Part shown: piece after piece, positions 22,693-33,100 of the stretch | Position numbering within the stretch: position 1 is the first letter of the stretch | How the letters are laid out: the number at the start of each line of letters is the position of its first letter | Source of the DNA: Mercenaria mercenaria | Lineage: Eukaryota; Mollusca; Bivalvia; Venerida; Veneridae | Assembly (NCBI RefSeq): GCF_021730395.1 | Contig: NC_069368.1 | Location: forward strand, 15,828,001 to 15,892,000 | Reading direction: 5' to 3' | Length of the DNA: 64,000 nt | Program-made: the position numbers and the translations under genes | The notes under the pieces: model-generated | Database searches by the model: none | Seen by the model: the letters and a program-made list of their open reading frames with translations, nothing else | Told to the model about the DNA's origin: nothing

Positions 22693-23289
22693 TTTACCAC
22701 TAACCGTTTTATATCAGAAACGACAATTTATGTAAAATTCTATTTATACCAAATATCAGTATTGTCGACCTGCTGTAATATTTTAGTGCTTAAGTAAAAA
22801 AGGCTGTAAAGTTCTCTCTGTGGTTGCTTTACTCTCCAAGGACTTATATAATAGATATAATTTTATGTTCTCGACATTTCCCTATGTTCTCCAGAGAGCT
22901 ACAATGCATAAAAAATAGTAAAGATAACAAAATTTATATAGAGGCATTTGCGTTCTGCAAGCAAGTTATAAATTGCGTTATATTTGTAATTGTTAAAGAT
23001 AATTTAGAACCCGTACATTGATTATTATTAATCCTCCTTCAAAACAGTTACAAAAACAACAATATGTATGCTATGGTGTATTTTAGTGACCATATTCATC
23101 AGGAGCCATGTTTTAACTAACATTACAGTACTAACAGTTTAATACATACATGTATTCTCATATGAAAAAACCCTGCACATTTTCATCTAAACATGCAATC
23201 TGGATTGACGTCACGTCGACGTGTTATTTGTCACAATACAGAGTGTAACAATATTTGATCTAACAATCACCAGCGTGGAGTAAGCAGAA

Positions 23290-24915
23290 AAGCAGTAACA
23301 ATAGTATTACTGCTGTAACAGCAGTGATACTGAACTTACTACTGGAACGTTAAAGCAGTAAGTTAACAGCAGTATTACTGCTGTTACTATTGGCAGTTTT
23401 AGCAGTATAACATTATTACTGCTGTTACTATTGGCAGTTATAGCTGTAACAACGGCATTGCTGCTGTTACTGTTGGCAGTTATAGCAGTAAAACATTATT
23501 ACTGCTGTTACAGTTGGCAATTATAGCAGTAACAACGGTATAACTGCCGTTACTATTGGCTTATAGCAGTAACAACAGTATAACTGCCGTTACTATTGGC
23601 AGTTATAGCAGTAAAAACATTATTACTGCTGTTACTATTGGCAGTTATAGCTGTTACAACGGTATTGCTGCTGTTACTGTTGGCATTTATAGCAGTAACA
23701 ACGGTATTGCTGCTGTTACTATTGGCAGTTATAGCAGTAACAACGGTATAACTGCCGTTACTATTGGCAGTCATAGCAGTAACAACATTATTACTGCCGT
23801 TACTATTGGCAGTTATAGCTGTAACAACGGTATTGCTGCTGTTACTGTTGGCAGTTATAGTAGTAACAACGGTATTAATGCCGTTACTATTGGCGGTTAT
23901 AACAGTAACAACGGTATTACTGCTACTGCTGTTACTGTTGGCAGTTATAGCAGTAACAACCGCATTAATGCCGTTACTATCGGCAGTTATAGCAGTAACA
24001 ACGGTATAACTGCCGTTACTATTGGCAGTTATAACAGTTATAAGGGTATTACTGCCGTTACTATTGCAGTTATAGCAGTAACAACGGTATTACCACTACT
24101 GCTGTTACTGTTGGCAGTTATAGCAGTAACAACGGTATTACTGTCGTTACTTTTGGCAGTTATAGCAGTAACAGCGGTATTACTGCCGTTACTATTGGCA
24201 GTTATAGCAGTAACAACGGTATTACTGCCGTTAGTATTGGCAGTTATAGCTTTAACAACGGTATTACTGCTACTGATGTTACTGTTCGCAGTTATAGCAG
24301 TAAAAACAGTATCAATGCCGTTACTATTGGCAGTTATTTATAGCAGTAACAACGGAATTATTGTCGTTACTTTTGGCAGTTATAGCATTAACAACGGTAT
24401 TACTGCTACAGTTGTTACTGTTGGCAGTTATAGCAGTAACAACGGTATTACTGCCGTAACTGTTGGCAGTTATAGCAGTAACAACGGTAATACTGCCGTT
24501 GCTATTGGCAGTTATAGCAGTAACAACGGCCGTTGCTATTTTCAGTTATAGCATTAACAACGGTATTACTGCTACTGCTGTTACTGTTGGCAGTTATTGC
24601 AGTACCAACGGTATTAATGCCGTTACTATTGGCAGTTATAGCAGTAACAACGGTATTACTGCTGTTGCTATTGGCAGTTATAGCAGAAACAACGGTATTA
24701 CTGCCGTTACTATTGGCAGTTATAGCAGTGACAACGGTATTACTGTCGTTACTATTGGCAGTTATAGCAGTAACTACGGTATTACTGGCGTTACTATTGG
24801 CAGTTATAGCAGTAACAACGGTATTGCTGCCGTTACTGTTGGCAGTTAATTATAGCAGTAACAACGGTATTACTACTGTTACTATTGGCAGTTATAGCAG
24901 TAACAACGGTAGTCA
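23290..24915. repeat. Minisatellite array, 42-bp unit
   Basis: About 36 units of the form GGCAGTTATAGCAGTAACAA + CGGTATTACTGCCGTTACTATT, with scattered single-base and codon-sized variants. The unit is a multiple of three and has imperfect dyad symmetry (AGTAACaacGG...CTGCcGTTACT). Long frames are therefore open in more than one phase and on both strands. The longest is 331 codons with the 14-residue repeat GSYSSNNGITAVTI. There is no independent sign of coding function. Confidence 0.92.
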
Positions 24916-25074
24916 GAGATTGTACGGATGGGCTGAACCATGTCGCTATATTGCTGGTATTATTGTTAGAAAATATAGTAGATGTTACAATGCTGACAGC
25001 TTTTCAGCATGCCATGTTAGAATCGAAATAATACATTTTATTATATACATGTATCTGTATACATTCTAAATACG

Positions 25075-25600
25075 AACAAGAGCCATGTCAGACATGGCTA
25101 ATCCCCCCACCGGGCATATCATAATTGAAGGATGTGGTCCGCATCAGGGGTTTTAAGATGTGGAAGAAAGAATAAGTCAGTAGTGAGGTGGTTTACTGCT
25201 AAATTTTATTAATTTTCATGAAGAGTATAACTATGATGTTTTTCTATATGGCTACTGTAAAAAGAAGGAATGGAAAGCTAACAGGGAACAAGAGTGCCAG
25301 AATGTCACAATATATGCCCGTCAAAGCAAATTTCTTTACTCTAGCAGCTGTATTTGCAAATGGAATGCTAATTTTGTGGTTGTTTAGTAATCATTGTAAG
25401 TCTTTTGTTTTTTAAAGTCCACAAAAAAACTCCTTACTAGGTAGAGATACCTTATATATAATAAAATTAATAAAATACACCTAAAACTGGAGAGTAACAT
25501 CTATGCTGTACCACAGAAAAGTGGTCTTGTTTTTTCCCTAGGGTCAATTATAAAAATGTTACAATATAAGTTATTTATAGTAACAACTAAGGGAAGTTAA

Positions 25601-25631
<31 letters not shown>

Positions 25632-26788
25632 TTGCAAGTCCACACAAAAATCTTTATCAGGAAGAGACTGGTCAAAATACACCTCAGAATTGGATTTAGC
25701 ATGTTTGTTGTACTACAGAAAAGTGGTCTCGATTTTTCCCTACGACTAGTAATGAAAAAGTTACAATAAAAGCTATTTAAAGTAACAACAAAGGGAAGTA
25801 ATTCTAAAGAAGGGAACTGCGCATAACACTTCGTCTCATGATGGTGTATAATTGTGCCAAGTTACATCAAAATCCCTCCATGCATGAAGAAGAAATGCTT
25901 CGGACAAAGTCATTCTTGTATCTGACCTTTGGCCTCTAAGTGTGACCTTGACCTTAGGCCTAGTGACCTGGATCTTGCGCATGACACTCCGTCTCGTGGT
26001 GGTAAACATTTGTGCCAAGTTATATCAAAATCCCTAAATGCATGAAGAAGAAATGCTCCGGACAAGGTTTTTATTCTTGTATCCTTTGACCTCTAAGTGT
26101 GACCTTGACCTTAGACCTAGGGACCTAGTTCTTGCGTATGACACTCCGCATCGTGGTGGTAAACATTTGTGCCAAGATATATCAAAATCCCTCCATGCAT
26201 GAAGAAGATATGCTCCGGACAAATTTCTTTAAGAAAATATGATAAAGGGGAATAACTCAAAAAATAGGCAAGGTAGAGTTATTGTTCTTGCACACTGCAC
26301 TTCCTCCCAATGTGTTCTATCAGTGTATGAAGTTTGAAGAAAATCCCTCTAGTACTTTTGGGGTTATGCTCCGGACAAAATGTTTTAAGAAAATATGATA
26401 AAGGGGAATAACTCAAAAAATAGGCAAGGTAGAGTTATTGTTCTTGCACACTGCACTTCCTCTCAATGTGTTCTATCAGTGTATGAAGTTTGAAGAAAAT
26501 CCCTCCAGTACTTTTGGAGTTATGCTCCGGACAAATTTTTTTAAGAAAATAAGATAAAGGGGAATAACTCAAAAAATAGGCAAGGTAGAGTTATTGTTCT
26601 TGCACATTGCACTTCCTCCCAATGTGTTCTATCAGTGTATGAAGTTTGAAGAAAATCCCTCAAGTACTTTTGGAGTTATGCTCCGGACAAATATCGTTGC
26701 GGACGCACGGACGGACGGACGGACGGACAGACGGACGCACGGACGGAGAGCATTTCTAATATCCCCTTCACCTTTGGTGGGGGGATAA
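25075..26788 (-). mobile_element. Tandem-repeat-bearing non-autonomous element, family B (HINE-like)
   Basis: The left end reads ACAAGAGC followed by a 9-bp-stem hairpin (AGCCATGTCaGACATGGCT, 25081-25099). ATCCCCCCACC (25101-25111) is repeated inverted at 26776-26786. Inside are an old ~190-bp duplication with a poly-A run (25410-25800), three ~150-bp monomers of type B1 (25815-26220) and three of type B2 (26225-26695). A GGAC/GGACGGAC microsatellite (26700-26745) lies just before the right end. The layout is the same as family A: ACAAGAGC, hairpin, subterminal inverted repeat, tandem core, GC-rich microsatellite, subterminal repeat. No protein is encoded. Confidence 0.75.
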
Positions 26789-26964
26789 ACAAGCAGAAAA
26801 CAAAAGCCGCATTGTGTCTAAATCCTGTATTGTGCATGTTGCCGCACTTCTTTCGTTAATTAACATTCATGACCTGACACGTGCAGTTTTATAAAAAGCC
26901 CACACAAAAACCCAACTCAAAACATTTCATTTTGAAATTGATGGGAAAATATGAGAAAAAATGT

Positions 26965-28058
26965 GACAAATCAAGTTTAACCTTGACCTTTAACCTAGGG
27001 TTCTGGGTATTGCACATGACACATTGTCTCATTACTGGGAATATTTTTTTTTGTGTCAAGTAATATTAAAATCCATTAACGGATGACAGAGTTAGAGACC
27101 AGAAAGGGGAAAGAACCTATTGACATTTGACCTCTGACTGTGACCTTGACCTTTGAGTTAGGGATAAGGGTTTTGCATAAGAGACGTTGTCTCATTATGG
27201 GAAACATTTGTGCCAAGTGATATTAAAATCCCTTCAAGGACGACAGTTATACAGGGAAACAGGGAAAAAAACTATTGACCTTTGACCTCCAAGTGTGACC
27301 TTGACCTTTGAGCTAGGGGTCTGGGTTTTGCACATGACATGTCGTCGTATTATGGGGTACATTTGAGCCAAGTAATATTAAAATCCCTTTAAGAATGGTT
27401 GAGTTACAGACCGGGCCAGAAAAAAAACAACCCCGTTGGCCTTTTACCTCAAAGTGTGACCTTGACCTTTGACTTAAGGGTATGAGTTTTGTGCATGACA
27501 CGCCGTCTCATCCAGGAAAGTATTTGTACTGACTAATATTTAAATCCTTTTTTGATTGGCAAAGGTATGAACCAGACAGAATAAAAAAGCTATTGACCTT
27601 TGATCTCCAAGTGTGACCTTGACCTTTGAGATAGGGTTCTGAGTGTTGTGATGACACGTCGTCTGTTTATGAGGAACATTTATTCTCAGTAATATTGGAA
27701 CCCCTTTATGGATGACAAAGTTCTGGATTGGACAAGAAACCACTAAATGTGACATTGACCTTTTAGCTGTTGTGTATGACATATCGTCTTGCTATGGGGT
27801 ATATTTGTGCCAAGTGATATTAAAATCCCTTCATGCTGACTTTTGACCTACAAGTGTGAACTTGACCTTTGAGCTAGGGGTCCAGGTTTTGCGCATGACA
27901 CGTCGTTTCATCATGGGAAATATTTGTGCCAAGTAATTTTAAAATCCCTTGATGAATGTCAGAGTTATGGACCGGACACGAAACTGCGGGCGGACGGACG
28001 GTCGGAAAAACGCAATCCTTAAGTCCCCGAAACTGGATTTCAACCAGTAAGGAACTAA
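26965..28058 (+). mobile_element. Tandem-repeat-bearing element, family C
   Basis: Six or seven ~155-bp monomers carry GTGACCTTGACCTTTGAG, TTTTGCACATGACA, TTGTGCCAAGTAATATTAAA and ATCCCTT. They are followed by GCGGGCGGACGGACGG (27985-28002). A terminal imperfect hairpin (AGTCCCC...AACTGG atttcaa CCAGTAAGGAACT, 28022-28056) ends the element. The hairpin-bearing end is on the right here, opposite to families A and B. The left boundary could not be fixed. Confidence 0.65.
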
Positions 28059-28254
28059 TCCCTATTATTTACGGGCATATAACCTCCTCGTCGCGTTAAA
28101 TAAGTATTAAGATAATATTTCTTATCTGTTAGAATTGAATGTGTGTATTAATGCGTGATATAACCAGTCATATGTCGCGTCGTGAACATCCATAATTTAC
28201 ATTTTTAACATTTTTAATAAGTACTATATTCACAGCAAACGTTGAAGATGGTCA

Positions 28255-29660
28255 TACAGCAGGGTACTATTGTGCTTCGGTGGTAGTAGAGGTTTATAGA
28301 TGTAGTTAGGAAGTGGTGGCGTAGTAAAATCTTTAGTATAGTAAAGGGACCCTATATACAGGAAAATGAGTACACATATACTATTAGTTATAGGAGGCAT
28401 ACAGACACTAAATAGAAAAATGGCGCGAAAAAAAATCGCATAATGGCGGATACAAATAGTCCTCAGTATTTTCGCTGTGTAGAGCTATTTTCCTTATTTT
28501 CTTTGCAATTTTTTTTTGGTAAAATCACATGACAGATCTATGCTTGACATGAAGATAGCATTTTGATCATGAAATAACACCATGACAAAATGTTTCATGG
28601 AAACTTAGATCATACACCACCAGTATAATTTGGGGTCTCATTTTTTAGCTGATTTTGCAGTTTGTGTGTTTGACTGAAATTATTTTTCTTGCATCAAACA
28701 TGACCCCCACTTTTCTTTTGATTTTTAGTTAGCACTGACAATATTCTTCAAGAAAATGTAAGTTACAGAAATTTAAAATGGGTCCTGATGTGTGCTGCGG
28801 TCATTGGAAATAGGTCAATTTTATATAGAATAAAGAACAACAACTATTTAGTGTGTTATAACCAGGAGCGGCGTGGTGATGGAGTAATGGAAACGAAAGG
28901 GTAGTAAAGAGATCCGAGATGTTGAAGAGCGGAGTTATTGCGCATTATGACAGTGAAATAAAGGTAGTTGAAGCTTTAAGAAAAAGGAAAGAGATCAATC
29001 GTAGTAAAGAGCGGAGTTACTGCGTTGAAGTGATGGTGAAGTAACGGGAATTGAAGAGTAGTAGAGGGAGAAGTTAAAACTCAGTAAGGGTTGTTAGATA
29101 ACGGAGGCCGTTGTGTAGTAAATAGGTACTAAGTAGCACAGTGTAGTAAATGGATTCGAGATTAACTAAGGAGCCGAGTAAGTAGTGGTCTAGAAGTCAA
29201 GGAAAATGATATGTAGTAAAGAGATTTGAAACGTAGTAAAGGGAGCTGAGTTGTAACGGAGTAGAGATGAAGTAAAAAATCAAGTAGTAATAGCTGTAGT
29301 AAAGGGGACTAAGATATAGTTAATTGAAAAATTGGAAAACATAGTTTATGAGCTGTAGCCAAGTTTCCATAAAGAAAGCTGTGTGTATTAGAAGGAGGTG
29401 AAATGTAGTAAAAGAAAAATCTAATACTATAAAGGGAAATGAGATGTTGAAAAGGAAGTGGACATGTAGTGAGGAGAGGAGTATTTAAACGGTAGCAATG
29501 GTGTAGTTAAGGGAACTTTGGTGTAATGAAAAAGAGATGTAGCTAGACTACATTTTTACAATTAGGGAAGTGTAGAGTAGTTTATGGACTAAGAGATATG
29601 ATGTAATAAAGAGAAATGTTGTGTAGTAGATGGAAATGCAGTGCTTTCCTGTATAAAATG
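28255..29660. repeat. Degenerate minisatellite of GTAGTAAAGGGA type with an internal insertion
   Basis: Poorly conserved short units of the form (A/T)GTAGTAAAG(G/A)GA..(C/T)GAGATGTAG recur throughout. From about 28347 to 28850 the pattern is interrupted by unrelated AT-rich sequence starting CCTATATACAGGAAAATGAG, probably a later insertion of unknown type. No coding frame was found. Confidence 0.55.
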
Positions 29661-29907
29661 AATCTTTGAAGCTCATGATATGGTGGCGTAGCATTATAAA
29701 GATGGATACATTGATTAGAAGGTAGCTGTGAAGAAGGTCCATGTTTTAAATAACGGTTGGCGGATTACTGTCGACTACACATTACAGATGTCTACAATTA
29801 ATTACTGTATACTTATAAGCTTTCTTAGTTGTTCTGTTGAACACTTATATCAGTATATATCAGTTCTACAAATTTGTGTATAAACCAGATAACAATAAAC
29901 TTCATAA

Positions 29908-29913
29908 TTTATT
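29908..29913 (-). terminator. Polyadenylation signal for the beta-lactamase-like gene
   Basis: AATAAA on the minus strand lies 40 bases beyond the stop codon at 29953-29955, implying a very short 3' UTR. Confidence 0.55.
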
Positions 29914-29952
29914 TCATTTATACTGGTTACAGGTAAATCACAACACTGAAGT

Positions 29953-30180
29953 TTATCCGACTACTCCCGGTCCGCCATGTGCGCCTTTTCCTTTTACGAA
30001 CACAGGTGGTTCTTTAGATTCGAACCCTGGAATTTCAACACTGACTACAGAGTACGAATGTACGTGGAACTTCACGTGACTGAGATCAACCAACTTGTAC
30101 ATTAGACCAAACGCTTCGCCAGCAAACGTGTCATGAGTCCTCTCGGGATACAAAATCCAGTGGCCAATCCCATAGTCCAT
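29953..30180 (-). CDS. Beta-lactamase-like gene, exon 9 (C-terminus)
   Basis: It encodes MDYGIGHWILYPERTHDTFA, GEAFGLMYKLVDL, VSVEIPGFESKEPPVF, and ends GVVG then TAA. Acceptor TATATCCACAG|ATG. The ATG is an internal methionine, since exon 8 ends in phase 0 directly before it. Confidence 0.9.
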   Translation of the reverse strand: MDYGIGHWILYPERTHDTFAGEAFGLMYKLVDLSHVKFHVHSYSVVSVEIPGFESKEPPVFVKGKGAHGGPGVVG

Positions 30181-33100
30181 CTGTGGATATACAAGACAAC
30201 GCAGTTTAAGCATTTTTAAGAAAGTCTGTTATGGCGACTGCTGTCCTTTTGAATGTTTGGCCGAAGAATACGACGGTACCTTACGTGACCACGACTGTAC
30301 AACAGAACACCACGACCACGACGTGACGACAGAACACAACGACCATAATGCTACGACAGAACACCACGATGTCATGGTCTCGTATTGTATACCTGTGGTC
30401 TCATATCATACTGCCGTGGTGTCCCATTGACTGTCCTGTCCTATCTTGTCAACTTTGAATAATATGTCGGGCAGTTAGCATGATACTAGACGCGACATCA
30501 GGTCGGTCAGCTACGTACCGCCGTGGATTCATGTCGTACCGTCTTTACCCCGTTTAGTTTTGGTGTTTGCAAAAAAGGCGACATTGACACATGACAGTGA
30601 CAGCAGTCCATTCCTATCACTACACAAGTTAGTACAGTTATGGACCCAGTTATTAAAATGTTATATTTTGTAATATTGTAATGAGTTTGCGTGCATTTTA
30701 GCTGTGAGCTTTCACGTTAAAAAGACAGTAGGGTAGAAGTTTGAATAAAAGGTAGTATGGTACAAAATATAACTCTCTCTAGAAGTGTTTCTGGTATAAT
30801 ATTTTTGAAATAGAAAATTAAAAAAATGAGAAGCTGTTTAGTAGGAATGACCATAACTTCTCCGCATATAGCTTTGTTAAGCCTGATATTTCATTTTAAC
30901 ACAAAGAAAATATAAAATAATTATGATAAATATATGGTTGGTTATTAACATTCGCACATGAGCTTAACCCTTATCATGCAAGACACGACTGATTCTGCCT
31001 TTGCGACCAGTGTAGATCATGATCTACACTGTTCGCAATTCAGTCAGAATCTTTTTGGCTAGCACCTCTTTTAACAGTCCAAATTGAAAGATGGACAAGT
31101 TCAATATATAGAAATTTAGCAGGGTAAGGGTTAAGGAGACACAAAACAAGAGAATAACTCGCATAACCATGTATTTATTTATAATTATCTCCTACCTGTA
31201 GCTGATTCACAGTTGTATTCATTCTGATCACTAGTTCACCGTATGCTGTTTGATGATACGATCCCACATAGTCTGTAAGTGACCTTGTTGGTGGTATAGT
31301 CTTGACTATCGGAGCGCTAAAGGAGGGACTACTTCTGTACCAGGGCTCGGGGTACGTACAAACTGTTGTCACGTTAATTGTTGGCTCTATGCCGAGAAAC
31401 GTGTCCAAGAGATAACTTCAAGAAAGACAGATATTAATTAAAGATATTTATTAACTGAAATGCAAAGATACATCTATTATTTGGAATGACATGAAATTTC
31501 TCCACAAATTTAGCTTTTGAAAATACAATAATGAGGAGCGTTTATGATACTGTTCTTATCCTAAGTAGATGGTGCCAAAAGAGACCAGCGCATCAACGCC
31601 GCCGGTGTCAAGTTATAGGAAATAAGACATCAGTCCTCTTCAGCAATAGAAAATTGCACTATAGACACATTCACGTTATATTAACTATGAGCAACTAGGT
31701 AAAAAAAAACATTCGCACACATCCCAATCTCCCGCCATTGTCAATAATATTCGGATACATTTGAAACTTTGTTTTAAGGGGAAATTTATCTTTCAAAATG
31801 ATTTTTATTATAGTAAGTAAGCTTTTGATTTATTCAAATTTGTGTTTTTTCTTTATTTTCCATACATAGCAAGGACATTTTTAGATGAATTTCACTTCTT
31901 CAGCTGGTAGTCTGATACATTTTACATGAAAAGAAAACGGAAGATAAGCAAATAAATATATACATAAGGCCTTTGCAATGCAATGTCTCTTTATATGGAT
32001 CTAGGATGATAACTCGACACGTTTGTGCATGTCAAAATATCAATGCAATTATCCTTTCTTCGACTTTTCTGTGTGCTGCTAATCATCTAATTACAACCCT
32101 GTATCTAAAAAAGCAGTCTTAATGCAAATCATTTACCATTGACTATGTACGCAAAGAAGAACACGGTAAATAAATTCACTGCTCTTGTCAATAAGAATAT
32201 TCAATATTTGGTTACTAAAAGGACTTTCATGTCGAAATGTTTGGTTACTGGCGATTTTACAATTCGTTAGATGACATTATTGTGTAATTTTCATAAATTG
32301 CAGCGGTGGTTTTCAACAGTAGTGTGTCCTTAAGTAACATATCGACATAACCAGATGTACGTATTGTTACATTAACACGGGGAATACAAATGTACTTGGC
32401 CGCGAAGCAGAGAGGCATAGATGAATCTTGCAGACGACTAGGATCGGAACCGGTACCCTGATCTATGTGCGTACAAGAAGTACAAACCCAATGCTGAAAC
32501 ATGTTTTACCTGTGTATAAGAGTACGGGTTATATAACCTTCATCTTCCCCTGTCATGCTGACGAACACACCAAGGTTTGCATCCGGCAGTAGAGTTATCA
32601 AGGAGGAGTACCCGTATGTTGTTCCAGTATGCCGTAACATCTTGTATTCTACACAAGTATGATACATTTAACTTTTAATGCCTATAATTAATTTCTATCT
32701 ACATGTACAATTTAAACAATATGTCACTTAATGCAAACAAAACGAAATGTATGATTTTGTGTACTAAACAAAAAAGTAACAATTGTAAAGAATTCTTTTT
32801 AAGTATTTCCAAGCCATGAATAGAAAATGTCAAATTATTAGGTATTTAGACAACACATTGTCGTGGAATGTTCAAATTGAAACAGTTTTGTACTAAACTT
32901 AACTCAAATAATACCATTGTTGAGACGTATATCGTACTATTTGACAGATGAAATGAAAAAGTTGTTCTATAATGCATACGGGTGAAACACAATATAGGGA
33001 ACAGTAGTGTTGCACTTGGAGGTGAAAAAATAAGTTCTTAATTTTGGCAAAAAAAGTATTTTTCTACATAGTAGAGTGCTTGAAGTACAAGCAACTTAAG

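Noticed and set aside
23211-23222. Perfect CRE-like TGACGTCA just before the 42-bp array
   Set aside because: A single 8-bp motif can occur by chance, and no promoter or gene start lies nearby.
23556-24551. 331-codon plus-strand open frame with a 14-residue repeat
   Set aside because: It is produced by the 42-bp minisatellite. Other phases and the minus strand are open too, and no start, splice or non-repeat coding context exists.
23300-24910. CRISPR array
   Set aside because: Units are contiguous without unique spacers, and the DNA is eukaryotic with introns, LINEs and SINEs.
29953-30213. Start of the last beta-lactamase-like exon as an independent 86-residue gene
   Set aside because: The part before 30180 is intron; the acceptor CCACAG|ATG and phase match place it as exon 9.
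32257-32502. 81-codon minus-strand frame as an exon of the beta-lactamase-like gene
   Set aside because: Exon 7 ends at a good donor (32510) and joins exon 8 in phase with continuous family sequence; this frame has no family similarity.
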